DNA of 64,000 nt, taken from Nigrospora sphaerica. Its lineage: Eukaryota > Ascomycota > Sordariomycetes > Amphisphaeriales > Apiosporaceae. Both the position numbers and the translations under genes were made by a program. The notes below the pieces were generated by a model. The model made no database searches and was not told the origin of the DNA. It worked only from the letters and a program-made list of their open reading frames with translations. This document shows, piece by piece, positions 13,047-23,539 of the stretch. The number at the start of each line of letters is the position of its first letter. The stretch's first letter is position 1. The stretch is from positions 5,580,001 to 5,644,000 of the forward strand of contig JAGVVL010000002.1 of assembly GCA_018287875.1 (NCBI GenBank), written 5' to 3'.

Positions 13047-14095
13047 ATGTCGCATATGACCAATCCATTGGCGACGGTGGAGCAGCTGTACCGTCGGTCC
13101 AGCCTCAGTACCCTCCCGCCGGACCTGCAAGACACCATCTTCTTTGCGACGCAATGCCTCACTCAAGCCGCTGGGTTTCTCCTGCGGCTACCCCAGTCCG
13201 TCACGGCGCAAGCTAATGTGATTCTGGCGCGTTACTGGCTGGTCGAATCGCCGCTCCATAGCGAGTTCAGCGTGAGTGCCCTCACCCTCGCCCCTGCCCT
13301 CCCGCCTCCTGCTTCTCACCACACGCGTCCGCGTCGACTGGCTGGCTAACCTTGCGTCTCTGTGCCCAGGACGTCTCGGCCGCAACTATGTTTCTGGTCG
13401 CGAAACTCAGCTCACATCCCACGCCGCCACGGGACATCTGCAACGTCTATACCTATCTTCTCTCGCCGGCGTCGCCTCTCTTCCGCTCCGCTGCTGGCTC
13501 CCCGCCGTCTACGCCCGACCCGACTACCTACTTCCTTTCCGAGTCCGGCTACGGCACCTTCCACAAGCGCATCCTGGCTCTAGAGTCGGCGATTCTGAGC
13601 GCGCTGGCTTTCGACACCCACGTCGCTCTTCCCCACGCACTGGCCATTACCTACCTACAAGCTCTGGACTTCCTGTCCCACCCAAAGTCGCGTATCTCGC
13701 AGCGCGCCGTTGAGTACTTGAACACCGGCCTCCTCTCGCCGCAAATGCTATACCTGACGCACCAACCGAACGCGCTGGCCGTGGCGGCCATATACAATGC
13801 GGCGCGGGATCTTGGGGCCAAAATGCCTGAGTGCGCCTGGTGGGAGGTATTCGACGTGGAGCGGGAAGAGCTGGGATTTCTCGTCGTTGCCATGCGCAGC
13901 TTGGAAGGTATGGCGACCAAAATGAAGGAGGACATAGAGGAGCTCCAGCAGGGCCGCATGGTCACGAAAGAGGGGATAGAGAAGGAATTGCGGAAGCGGG
14001 GCTTGGCTCCCGCGGCGAGTCCGGCGGGGATGAGCGAGGAGGAGGCGATGATGCGGAGACTCGATGAGAGAGCAGCACGGATGGAAGAGGACTGA
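13047..14095 (+). CDS. Cyclin (transcription-type, cyclin L-like)
   Basis: Exons 13047-13271 and 13370-14095; the 98-bp intron (GTGAGT...CCCAG) falls between codons. The product is 316 residues. The N-terminal half has a cyclin fold: VTAQANVILARYWL and then DVSAATMFLVAKLSS-HPTPPRDICNVY match the helix where transcriptional cyclins carry their Ala and Lys box residues. A second helical repeat follows at about residues 115-215. The C-terminus is a charged helix ending RLDERAARMEED. Short cyclins of the L/K/T group pair with CDKs that act on RNA polymerase II or splicing. The assignment to cyclin L rather than K/T (Pch1/Ctk2) rests on general resemblance only. The ATG has CGAACC before it, a good context. 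Confidence 0.75.
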
Positions 14096-14721
14096 GACGC
14101 TTCGAGGCAAGCGTTCACGGACTACGCCACAGGTTGCCACCCAATTTGGTGGTTGCCAGGCTCCGACCCAGTCCGGTAAGAGATTCCCATGCCGCGTTTT
14201 CGGGTGTGCGCGATCGGCGGCATTGTGAGCTGCCGATCTTACAGCTCTCCCGATCGAAGGCTCTAGGTGCACCATACAACGATCCGAGGCAGCGACCCTC
14301 AAATGCGACGTACAACCGTGGGACACCGAAAACACAGAAGCATGGATGCGTTTGGGCTTGCTCCCAGTTTCATATGTTCTGTCGCCCGAGTGAGAAGGTT
14401 CATGCTGTCTCCCGTAGCTGGACGGGAAGAACTTCTCAGCATAACTCCCCCACCAGACGCTGTACATACTGCGTAAACTATACGCAGCCTGGCGCGGAAG
14501 GATATCAGGGAAGGTGTCGGGTAAATAAGAACTCGTCATTAAGCATCGAGTAGAGTTATGACTGCCAGGGGTACCTCTGGTATATTTGTCGTAAATGAGA
14601 ACAACGAGCGCCAGCTGCGTCCTCAAGAACGCCCAGCAACGGAAGTTTCTGGTATTTTAGGAGAACCTAGAATTAAATTCGCGGAACACAAGACCTCTTC
14701 GCCATCTCTGCGCCGTGTGAA
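14096..14721. other. Intergenic spacer, no feature
   Basis: The 3' flank of the cyclin gene and 5' flank of the Cys/His-rich gene. Short open frames only. No TATA box or repeat stands out. Confidence 0.5.
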
Positions 14722-15609
14722 ATGTGCACAGGAACTAAATATCACCTCTCCGTGTGTGGTCACGATCTCATCAGCTACACATCCAACTGCGGCAAACGGC
14801 AGGATTTGGATCCCCATCTCGTGCCCAAGCTCCTATTTTGCCAGAGCCACGACGCACAAAACCTGCGACACAGCAAGCACAGCCAAATTCAGAACGGGCA
14901 TCGAACTCCCGACATCAGCAATGGCGACACAGACATGGCGCGCGTGGACAGTCGAGAGCGAAGCAGAGCCCGAGAGAGGGAAGAAGAAAAGAACAAGACG
15001 TGCCCTCGATTTGAGGGCCCGACGATATTTATGTACGACTGCTGCGCGCCCTGTTCGCCGCGGGCCATCCGGCACGAGATCCAGTGCCGACTGCGTGACC
15101 TCGACGGCGCCGGGGCGCGCCGGGCCGAGCTGGCCCGACGGGCCCACGAGGAGCTGCGGCGCATCGACTGGTTCCGCGGCACGGCCCGCGACCCCGTATA
15201 CCCGCCGTGCCCGACCATGGAGGACCAGGGGCTCAGCTCCGAGTGGGTCGGCGGCCGCCTGATCTGGTCCGACGACCCGGCCCTCACGCGGCGCCGGCGC
15301 TTGCGCCCCGCGCGCCACACGACGGTCGCGGCCCCCGGGACGCGCGACGGAACGGGCCGGCGCGCCAACGACACGGCGGGCCCCTCTGAAACCGCCGGCC
15401 GGGGAGGGGAAAAGTCTCGTCCCGCGCCCAGGTCGACGAGAACCTCGCCTCCCGGAACCCCGCCGAACTGCGACCCGGGGAAACCCCGCCGGACAGCACT
15501 TTGGCATATTCCTGGTTTTGGATGTCCATGGAAGAACCGCTTGAAAGTCCCTGGTTTCGGAGGTCCGTGGAGGGGCCGCTCGCATCGAAAAGCCCAGGGC
15601 AATAAGTAG
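14722..15609 (+). CDS. Hypothetical Cys/His-rich protein with a 13-residue C-terminal repeat
   Basis: Intronless, 295 residues. The start MCTGTKYHLSVCGHDLISYT resembles a widespread class of short fungal proteins that open with Met-Cys and a Cys/His cluster; those are uncharacterised. Further Cys residues occur at CGKRQ, FCQSH, KTCPRFE, YDCCAPC and IQCRL, so a metal-binding or disulphide-rich fold is possible. The middle (about 105-200) is strongly charged and probably helical (LRDLDGAGARRAELARRAHEE is one part). Near the end, PGFGCPWKNRLKV is followed 13 residues later by PGFGGPWRGRS, a tandem duplication visible in the DNA with a 39-bp period (copies starting at about 15511 and 15550). GC rises sharply after 15040. 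There is no signal peptide. The function is unknown. Confidence 0.55.
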   Translation: MCTGTKYHLSVCGHDLISYTSNCGKRQDLDPHLVPKLLFCQSHDAQNLRHSKHSQIQNGHRTPDISNGDTDMARVDSRERSRAREREEEKNKTCPRFEGPTIFMYDCCAPCSPRAIRHEIQCRLRDLDGAGARRAELARRAHEELRRIDWFRGTARDPVYPPCPTMEDQGLSSEWVGGRLIWSDDPALTRRRRLRPARHTTVAAPGTRDGTGRRANDTAGPSETAGRGGEKSRPAPRSTRTSPPGTPPNCDPGKPRRTALWHIPGFGCPWKNRLKVPGFGGPWRGRSHRKAQGNK

Positions 15610-17656
15610 GGAGCTGATGCAAGGGTGCCGGGAGGTCAAATTCGGACACGTCGCCGGCGGAAACCTCTCGGCCCAAAACACCAGAGCCTTCAGTTTCCCA
15701 TCCAGAAAGGCGCAGACTATGCCTTCTAAAGTAACAGGTTATGACGGGTTGTGGATCAGAGTGACTTATAAGAGTCATAGTGTTAAGGATAATGCATAAG
15801 CCACGCGGGGGAATGAAATAAGTCACTCGACTGGAAACACCTACTTAAGTATGCAATATATTGACAACCCATTTTTAGTCCGAAGTCAAAGTATATACTG
15901 GACGCGGAAGTCGGTTTTTTTTTTAAAAAAAGAAAAAAAAAGGAATACTGATCTAGAGGGATTCGTGGTGTGGTAAGCCCGTCGCCTTTGATACATGGTC
16001 GTGTTTTGTTATCGCCCTCGCCAGCCTGGCATATGTGCAGCTAGGTTACTACTTTGAAGTTTGTACCGGTAAACCGTGTATCGACCTAAGATGTTGTCTT
16101 GTGGTGTAGCACTTTCTCGCAGTTTCTGCACCTCTTGTTCTATATCTGCCAGAAATACGTCTCCCGGTAGGACAGACCGTATTTCGAAGGAGTTCATCGT
16201 ATTTTGAACACATTCACTTGGACCGGTACTTCCGGTCCGCGCCGCAGGCAGGCTGCTGAGGTGCAGTGCCAGTTGCAGCGCCAGCGAGCCTCACGATAAC
16301 CTCGTTTCCACGCTGTGACTGGCGCTGTAACTTCAGGCTTGTTTTGGTTAACATGCCTTGGCTGAGCATGGGGAGTACCGCATTCACTCCAAATTTGCGT
16401 TGCGTAACCGTACGCCAATGTCTGCAGGTATAGGTTCGAGTGGATATCTTCAAAATACGGTCTCCCCTCCTGGGGAGTGCAGACAAGAAGGGGCACACAA
16501 ATGCCGTTAAAGCTCCTGAGAATTGAGTGTTAGGGTTGATAGTGAATGGCATTACTCTGTTTCCGTTTCCTCTTTTTCCCAGCTCGCCTGGATCCCCTAC
16601 ATTCATAGCTGGCCTCCACCTGTCCGCTGCCTCGTCATTTTCCTGTTGAAGGCCCCTGCTATGCATTTTCTTTTTACCTGGGCCTGAATGCTTTCTCGTC
16701 TAACAGTATTCCTCCCTTACGCGCGCACCTTTTCAGAAGGAAGTAAGTAGGGGTCGTCTTTTCTACGTCGTGATCAGTTGCTTCGCAAATCCACGAATCT
16801 TAATACCCCGGAGATGAATTCACCGTGCGAGATCCCAGGTAACGTAGGCCATATCAAGAACATGAAAATCGTACACCAGATATATCGTACACATTAAAAT
16901 GGTACACTAAACATATAGTAAACGATGAGAATCGTACCTTTCTCACTTCACTCAACCGTCCGCTTGCCACTCCTGTCACTCCCCTTGCCCTACCGTATCA
17001 AATACATACTCATTCTTCGCGCCATCTAGGCCTATTTTTTTATCCTGATCCTTCTGCCGCATTTTATATTAATGGTGTCCGCGTTGAAAACCATCAAGCA
17101 CATCGTCAAGGACCTTTGGATCGATGTCACGACCCCGTCTTTCCCTTAGAATCCTCCTTACCCTTGGCTCGTTTGTTTCACAATACAAAGAGAGTTGAGA
17201 AATGAGGACGTTGATTTCGGTGTAAAGGGGTGTCCCACCAAGTAGTTCGCTCCCGAATGGATGCTTCAGCTTAGAAGAGAGATTGGCCTCACGGCCGGTA
17301 CGGGGCCGATCTGCCGTCCAGCCTGGCCTTGCTCGTCCTGGTCAAAGGGGCCCGGGACCCCTGGGGGGTGTCTGTCCGTCCGCCTCCTTCTGCGCACGAA
17401 AAGGCATCTCACTGGCTTGGTCCCCTGTTCGGCTTGGTTGTTGGCCAAAATAGTGGTTTGAGTACAGAGAGTTGGCAAAAGGTTGACGTGGCATTCGATA
17501 TAATAGATAAAGAATGGGCGGACAGTCGTAGTGTGTACAACTGTGAAATTTACCAAGGTGAAGAATTTTTTTATCATCCGCGAGTCTCATTACCTTAAAA
17601 GCGGCACAGGGTTGAAGGGCTCGTGTTTTCGTAACGGAGCAGAGGTGTGGTTTGCA
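15610..17656. other. AT-richer gene desert with a T/A tract
   Basis: About 2 kb without a supportable gene. At 15915-15941 a run of ten T is followed by A7-G-A9, a possible hairpin or degenerate poly(A) end. Minus-strand frames at 16009-16197 and 16194-16496 are short and unrelated to known proteins. Around 16865-16940 the words ATCGTACAC and ATATA recur irregularly. Confidence 0.5.
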
Positions 17657-18172
17657 TTAGGAGTGGCGCGACAACATTCTAAGCTCAAGGAATTGTTGCC
17701 TTTGCAAACGGGCTGACTGCAACGTCTTAGCCCATGCTCGTTTCTGCTGGTCCTTCCAGTGGTACGGGAACTCCATCTGGAGATGCTGCTGGAGTTTACA
17801 CCATACTTTCACATCAAAACGGTACTGGGGGTGGACTGCCCAGCCAGCCGCCTGACGGCAGTAATTCACTGAGAACATGCCGTCTTTTCTCCCCAGCTCG
17901 TATATTAGCTGTGAATCAGCGTCTGTCTGGGGCACGACGTTGTACAACAGCACAGATGCCGGGGTATAGCGCCACCGTTGCCGTCGTGTGAGGTGGTTCC
18001 CTTGCGCCGGGCTGTTGGGACTCTTCCGGGAAATAGACGGAGTCGGAAAATTCGTCGGTGGTTGGGGTACTGGCGTAGGGACGGAAGGAGGCCTCGATGT
18101 ATCGAATGGTGATTCTTCCCCCATCTCGGTCGGTGTCCCGTTCTCCGGTTTCGGGTGGGTAGTGGGCTCCAT
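17657..18172 (-). CDS. Hypothetical protein, lineage-specific
   Basis: ATG at 18172 with GACA before it, 171 residues, intronless as read. Residues 1-55 are Pro/Ser/Thr-rich (for example PPSVPTPVPQPPTNFPTP). Residues 60-165 look folded, with many aromatic and basic residues (QLIYELGRKDGMFSVNYCRQ, AHPQYRFDVKVWCKLQQHLQ-like, FPYHWKDQQKRAWAKTLQ). I recognise no family. It stands alone in an AT-richer region beside a repeat cluster. Favouring a real gene are the good start context and the coherent composition; against are its short length and the lack of any homolog I can name. Confidence 0.4.
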   Translation of the reverse strand: MEPTTHPKPENGTPTEMGEESPFDTSRPPSVPTPVPQPPTNFPTPSISRKSPNSPAQGNHLTRRQRWRYTPASVLLYNVVPQTDADSQLIYELGRKDGMFSVNYCRQAAGWAVHPQYRFDVKVWCKLQQHLQMEFPYHWKDQQKRAWAKTLQSARLQRQQFLELRMLSRHS

Positions 18173-18627
18173 TGTCGTAGGCGTGAGGAGGCTTGGACTA
18201 TGCTAGCACAAGTTGTCGAAGAGGGGTGTTCAAGAGTCTGGAGAGGCCAACAGACGACCGCGCTACAGCAGCTAATAGAGACAATTGGGAGCCAAAGGGC
18301 AGGTGGAATGCAAAATCACTCGCAGCCTTTTGATATAGAATGAAGCAGCAGTGAGATGCTAAGGGTATAGCGAAACAATGGGTATACGCGCGGGTATAAA
18401 AGGCCGCGCGAAGGATCCCCTCTTAGCTACGGGGACTTCGTCGCGTTTACATAATTTACAGCCCGCGGCGAAATAACGATCTTAAACTCCTGTTTTAAAC
18501 AACACCTGACCGGGTATCAATAAGTAACGACGCAGCTTGTCCTAAGCCCTCCACCTGGCCTGGTACGTTTCTCAATAGTTTCTAACATTGTCCCTCCGAG
18601 ACCTAACCCTTTATGCCGTCGATGGTT
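18173..18627. other. Intergenic, AT-rich
   Basis: The 5' flank of the minus-strand hypothetical gene. A TATAAAA box on the plus strand lies at about 18394-18400, with no open reading frame that it could plausibly serve. Nothing else is recognisable. Confidence 0.45.
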
Positions 18628-18687
18628 GGTAAAGCTTCGCTAAATGGAAAAGTTAAGTACTTCACACTTTCCATGCGAAGCTTTACC
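18628..18687. repeat. 60-bp inverted repeat (hairpin)
   Basis: The arms GGTAAAGCTTCGC (18628-18640) and GCGAAGCTTTACC (18675-18687) are perfect 13-base complements. Inside them ATGGAAA (18644-18650) pairs with TTTCCAT (18668-18674), leaving a TAA bulge. The loop holds the palindrome AAGTACTT (18655-18662). The size and shape resemble a small foldback element or an RNA hairpin. No coding content. Confidence 0.85.
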
Positions 18688-18740
18688 TAAATTACATTCC
18701 ATATGGGCTTCTCCAGCACGCTAAGGAAAACTCTATTCCG

Positions 18741-18800
18741 AAGGCCAGAAATCGCATTGGTCAGAGACCCAAGGCCAGAAATCCCATTAGTCAGAAGCGG
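18741..18800. repeat. Two 30-bp direct repeats
   Basis: Copies at 18741-18770 and 18771-18800 both begin AAGGCCAGAAATC and agree at most positions through TCAGA. They lie between the 60-bp hairpin and a tRNA-like sequence, so they may be the body of a tRNA-derived element read on the minus strand. Confidence 0.75.
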
Positions 18801-18802
18801 TG

Positions 18803-18857
18803 CGAGGTTTGAGCCTCGTTTGTCGTAACCGGCTGAGCTACAGAGGTCGTGGCGTAG
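18803..18857 (-). repeat. tRNA-like relic (A box and T-arm)
   Basis: On the minus strand TAGCTCAGCCGG (18840-18829) is a perfect pol III A box. Downstream, CGAGGCTCAAACCTCG (18818-18803) forms a 5-bp stem with a 6-base loop, a T-arm/B-box-like structure. The two are too close for a full tRNA because the anticodon arm is missing, and the acceptor stem cannot be paired. This fits a tRNA pseudogene or the head of a tRNA-derived SINE whose body is the 30-bp repeats. Confidence 0.5.
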
Positions 18858-18980
18858 ATGTCTCCCAGTGGTGTTGGGCGGAAGCCGACCGCAGGTTAAC
18901 AGCCCACCGCAGGTGCCCCCGGAGGGCGCCCCCACGTAGGGGAAAATAAATAGCCGTCTACGTATAAATTCCGACTCGTC

Positions 18981-19076
18981 TCGTGGGCTCTCTCGTGGGC
19001 TCTCTCGTGGGCTCTCTCGTGGGCTCTCTCGTGGGCTCTCTCGTGGGCTCTCTCGTGGGCTCTCTCGTAGGCTCTC
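18981..19076. repeat. 12-bp minisatellite, 8 copies
   Basis: Eight tandem copies of TCGTGGGCTCTC. The first seven are identical; the eighth has one change (TCGTAGGCTCTC). A partial TCGT follows. Near-identity means the array is recent or homogenised. Confidence 0.95.
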
Positions 19077-19405
19077 TCGTATTATCCGAGAGGTGGCATA
19101 GACGGTGTCGTAATAACGTACGGAATTAAACGAGAACTAAGTAGTAACTAGAATTACTTAACTAGTCGAATGGAAACCATGTCTCTTATATACGTGCCTT
19201 ACGTGTCCCCTATTACGTGTGTCCTCTTATCTGTGCCCTCTTGCGTGTGCCCTCTTACGTGTGTGCGTTTCTTCGCCTTTGAATTTCTATGTATTAATTG
19301 GGGGCAAGCCTTGGCGAAGCCTTCCAATTTCAGAACGTCGTCGTGGGTACCACTTAAGTCGGGCTGTCACGGGTTTTATATCTTGGGATGACGAAGCTGC
19401 TTGCT
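19077..19405. other. 3' flank of URA5, imperfect short repeats
   Basis: Between about 19191 and 19267 the word CTCTTACGTGTGCC and variants recur four or five times imperfectly. No gene is seen. Confidence 0.5.
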
Positions 19406-20083
19406 CTAAGCACCGTACTTGGCCCTGTATTCCTCGATAGCCTTCAACTGCTCCTCGGTGGCGTATCCCTTCAGGCCGCTGATGATGTCCTGAAGGGTTA
19501 AGATAGCCACGATGGGAATGCCGTACTCGCTGCGCAGCTCGCCAATGGCGGTGCCGGTGCTGTTGGGCAGCGTCTCTTGGCGGTCCAGGGCGACGACGAT
19601 GCCGGCCACGATGCCGCCCTCGGCGCGGATCTTGTTAATGGCTTCACGCTTAGCGGTCCCGGCGGTGACGACGTCGTCAATGATTAAGACGCGCTTGCCG
19701 CGCAGGGGGGCGCCGACAATGGAGCCGCCCTCGCCATGGTCCTTGATCTCTTTGCGGTCGAAGCTGTACTCCAGGGCCTGGTATTTGGCATCAAGCTGCG
19801 TCAGGGCCAGCGTGGCGGCCGTTGCGAGGGGTATGCCCTTGTAGGCGGGGCCGAAGACGACATCAAAATCCAGGCCGTTGCTCGACGAGGACGAGAAAGA
19901 GTCGTGAATGGTGTGGGCGTAGGCGGTTGCCAGTGCGGAAAGCAAGTCGGCGCGGTAGAAATCGCCGGCGTTAAAGAAGTAGGGCGATATGCGCTTGGAC
20001 TTCAGCTCGAAGGTGCCCAGGCGCAGGCAGTTGCCCTTGAGCGCGGCGGTGAGGAAATCGGACTTGTAGGTTGCCAACGCCAT
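19406..20083 (-). CDS. URA5: Orotate phosphoribosyltransferase
   Basis: 225 residues from the ATG at 20083, whose context (CACAATGG) is good. An in-frame ATG at 20119 would add 12 residues but has a poor context and no counterpart in the family. The enzyme joins orotate to PRPP to make OMP, the fifth step of de novo pyrimidine synthesis, in the cytosol. The family hallmarks are present: [18 protein letters not shown] near the N-terminus, the flexible-loop segment [13 protein letters not shown] (about 109-120), and the PRPP-binding motif [13 protein letters not shown] (about 132-144) with its acidic pair. Length matches yeast and Neurospora enzymes (about 225-235). No intron. The 3' side faces the repeat cluster. 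Confidence 0.97.
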   Translation of the reverse strand: MALATYKSDFLTAALKGNCLRLGTFELKSKRISPYFFNAGDFYRADLLSALATAYAHTIHDSFSSSSSNGLDFDVVFGPAYKGIPLATAATLALTQLDAKYQALEYSFDRKEIKDHGEGGSIVGAPLRGKRVLIIDDVVTAGTAKREAINKIRAEGGIVAGIVVALDRQETLPNSTGTAIGELRSEYGIPIVAILTLQDIISGLKGYATEEQLKAIEEYRAKYGA

Positions 20084-23000
20084 TGTGAGTTGCTGAGTTG
20101 TAGATAGGTTTTCATGCATGTGCTGCGGGGTACTAGATGAATAGCAAGAGGTTTAAACGATGCTCAAGGCGGCAATGACGAAGAAAACGGACACAATGAT
20201 GCGGGGTATTTATGAGATTGATGTTAGAACCAGTGTATGGGTCGGGAAAGATGCTGTAACGGGCGTGGTTCTCATTAGCTATCTGCTGTCGTGCAAGGTC
20301 CTATTTAACCTGGGCCCTAGCGCACATGCCATATTGTCTCCAGTACTTACGCTCGCATCTCCTGCCGTAACTTATCTGTTGAATAACTATTACTTGGAAG
20401 GTTATCGGCTAGTCATATCCCGAAGGTGCTGAGAAGAATTGTTGAGAACAAAGGACCGAGGGATCTGGTGATATAATATACACGCACGTATATATACAAG
20501 GGATGCATATATGTGCTTGTGTGCGTGTGTGCGTGTATGCGTGTATGCACATGTGTGTATGTTTGGCCATTGCAACACGAAGCATTGGTGGCCCTGCTAG
20601 CGAAGATCCCATCAATTTTCCATTTCCATATTGCAGGCCGAGCCTGTTCAGATACCTAGATAGTTGCTCATAGCCTCGTGTCCATGGGTAGAGAATACCT
20701 AAGTACCCATATTGTATCCTGTTGGCCGAAGCCTGCCGATTTAGTTTTTTTTTCTTGAAAAGGAAACAATACTTTTCGTTCGTTTCTCGCTATAATTATG
20801 TGCTATCGTAATCTATTCCAGGCGAAGCGCTGTACTGTCAGAACCATCTGGTGGACCTAAGTCCTAGGCCTCAAATGGCCCCTGGTGATACCTTCTTGTT
20901 CATCGATAACAGCAAGGACCGTGCCCCTGAGTTGAAGATGGAGCTAAACATGAGGCTCTCCATTGCATGTGACATCCCCTGGCTTGAATATTTGGGTTGT
21001 GCGATAACCACCCAAGTAAGAGTTATTGCGACTGGGGACGAAGGAGGCTTGAAACAAGCTATGTGCTAGCTATTGAGTTGACTATCTGGTAAATAGGCAT
21101 GGGTTTGTTCGGACTCTATGCTTATACTCTGGTAGGGCTGGAGAAGCCCCCATAGCGCCGTGTATAAAAGCTCGACTGCTCTTTATGAGGACTTGACGTC
21201 TGCCAACCCAAATTTCTGTAAAGTGGCCGGGCGCCCGAATAGCTGAAAGCTAAGCAGAACCGGGCAACAATGACTCATCAGCAACTCGATGATTGTTGAG
21301 TGTGAGTACTTGGGAGACTGGGAAGGCGCGAGTGGATTTTCTAAGAAGACGACACTTGGTACGCACATGTTGAACCTTCCAGGGTCTGCGTGTGAGTGAA
21401 TGAAACGACGTTGGGCTGGGCTTAGATGATGAGTCAGCGAGCTATCGGTGCTCTACTTACGCGGCCACGTGACTTCGTGTTTGGTGCACGGAAGGGCGCG
21501 AAATATGTCTGTGGGTTTTGGGGAAAGGGTGGCTGGAGCCGCTGCTTGCTTCTCCCGCGTTTCCGCTGTTGTAGCGGCCGCCCTTTTGACAGGAGGCAGG
21601 GCAGGGCAGGGAGGTGAGAGGAGGGGTCGGGCGAACAGGGTTCAGACGCTGAGGGTGCGGTGGGCGGCGCGGGTACTTGTGTAGAGTACGAAGAGAACAG
21701 CGAGAGCATGTATATCCTGGGCACCGTGGTTGGGGCGACATACCCGACTCGATAACTAGTACTTGTTCCTTACACTGGCGCCAACACGCTCCCCATCTGA
21801 AGATGAGGGCGACGTCCGTGACAATATGGGATGTGTGTGGATGGGACGAGACGATGGGGCGGGCGTGGTGGTCGAAGATGGGTACTTCTCGCTACTGTGC
21901 ACTTACTTAACCAAGGCCATGTATGTATGCATGTACTTAGTATGGATCACCCTCCAGGGCAACAAATTGGGAACGCAGTCGCGGCAGACACGTTGGGCGC
22001 TGGCGGGATCGGAGCCCAGGGGCGCCTGTCTCGGCCTGTGCCTCCTTGATCCTTCGGTGTGGGTGTATGTTGGGTTGGTATTCGAGATGCAGGCATGGGG
22101 TTTTCTTTTCCTAGCTGGCGCCGGTTCCGTCGTGGTTTACACAGTATACTTTCGCTGGGCAGGTGAGACGCTCCTTGGTTTTCCTAAGGTCATGGAAGTT
22201 CTTAGGTGTCCATGTGAGCGTGCCATCCCTCCTTGGCTAGGTAGGTGAACCTTCCATGGCTGGGGGCATTGGAGAGTGGAGGCGTCGCGACTTTTCGGCC
22301 GCGTACTGGGTACCTACTTAAAGTAGTACTAGCAACCGAGTCCAACCACCGTCATCAAGATCCAGAATGGTGCAAAAGGAGTCTTGCTTGTATCTACATG
22401 GGATACAGCGACGGAACTCCATGCCCTCTACGCTGACCTAGGTAGGTATACACTTTACGTACCCCTACATGCACTCACCTGCTACGGAATAACTAGCCTG
22501 GAGATGGCGGTTGAGTCCGGGACAAGTGGACACAGGCTGGAGGCTCTAATGCTCCAGTGCTGCTATGGATTGTTGCGCAGCTGCACCGCAGCCGCGTCCT
22601 GCCGGCGACTAGCATCACGTCCCAAGCGCCCCCCTCCGAGGCCCAGGCGCCCCCCCAGCTGGAGGTCCCCGTTTCCCGCGTCTGTGCCTCCAGTTCCCCA
22701 TCGCCGATGGACGTGACCCATGGAAGCGAATCCGACCTCCCATTTCCCTCTCGTGACGCCCACTAATAAGTACACTGTACCCGTGGCGTCCTCTCTCGAA
22801 GGGCTCTCGAGGTGTTCGCGCCAATTGATTGAATCCGGCTGCCCGAAGTCCATACTCGATACCTAGGCATGATACAGTGGTAGTCAAGTCACGTACGGGC
22901 ATCCATGCAGGTGTACACCGGGATCCATAGATACATACATCTTACACCGAGCACAGTCATTGCCTACGTGCCTGGGTGTGAACGCGCTCGGGGGAACAAC

Positions 23001-23539
23001 CGCTGCTACATCGCACGAACTTCAGGCCATATCCGTTGGCTGACGCGTGTTGGGTTGGCCGCACCGCTTCGCCCGCTTCCGCTTCGCCCGCTTCGCCCGC
23101 TTCGCTCGCTCTTCTCCTCTCCCACCCAGGCGGCGCCCGGAAAACCCGCATTTGGCAGGACGCGGAATCGCGCTTGGAACCTCCCAGTAATGCGCCGCGA
23201 CCCCAGCTTCCACGCAGGGTAAAGCAAGACGAGGCGAGACAAGACGAGACGAACCACCATCACCATTATCCTCAACGCGGTTGGCGATCGGGTTGCCAGA
23301 CCCCAGTAAACCCCCTCCCCCCCTCCTGCCTTCCGTACTCCTTGCCCGCCCCCAATTCTACGAGGCCCTGTACTCGCGACCGCCGCGTTCGCGCCCGCGC
23401 CCACGCCCACGCCCACGCCCACGCCTTGGAGCCCGACCGAACCCCAGCAGCTCGACGCGACCGCTACCACCCTGGACGATACCGCATACCTACTACGTGA
23501 CCAACTATCCCCGCTATTGGCTGTCACCCACCCACCACC
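20084..23539. other. 3.4-kb gene-poor stretch
   Basis: It starts with the URA5 promoter and is AT-richer to about 21400 (TG-rich simple sequence at about 20515-20560). A TATAAAAG box on the plus strand at 21163-21170 is followed by no convincing reading frame. TACCTA/CCTAGGTAGG words recur at 22231-22245, 22310-22325 and 22436-22448. The right end is very GC-rich: CGCTTCGCC repeats at about 23068-23110 and CCCACG repeats at about 23398-23424, probably the promoter and 5' UTR of the Whi5/Nrm1-like gene. Open frames here lack domains. Confidence 0.5.
23043..23048. promoter_or_regulatory. MCB (ACGCGT) upstream of the Whi5/Nrm1-like gene
   Basis: A palindromic MluI cell-cycle box about 500 bases upstream of the ATG at 23540. 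ACGCGT also occurs elsewhere in the window (for example in the cyclin intron and near 30475 and 40533), so this copy may be chance. Confidence 0.35.

Noticed and set aside
14890..14990. Possible tRNA T-arm (GGGAGTTCGATGCCC, minus strand)
   Set aside because: No A box or cloverleaf pairing upstream; it lies inside a coding frame.
15915..15941. T10-A7-G-A9 tract as a retroelement poly(A) end
   Set aside because: No reverse-transcriptase remnant or target duplication nearby; it may be simple sequence.
20084..20119. Longer URA5 start at 20119
   Set aside because: Poor start context and 12 extra residues without a counterpart in the enzyme family.
21290..21330. 5S rRNA-like words (GAGTACTTGG, GAGACTGGGAA)
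   Set aside because: The match to the 5S internal region needs several deletions, and no flanking 5S sequence can be aligned.
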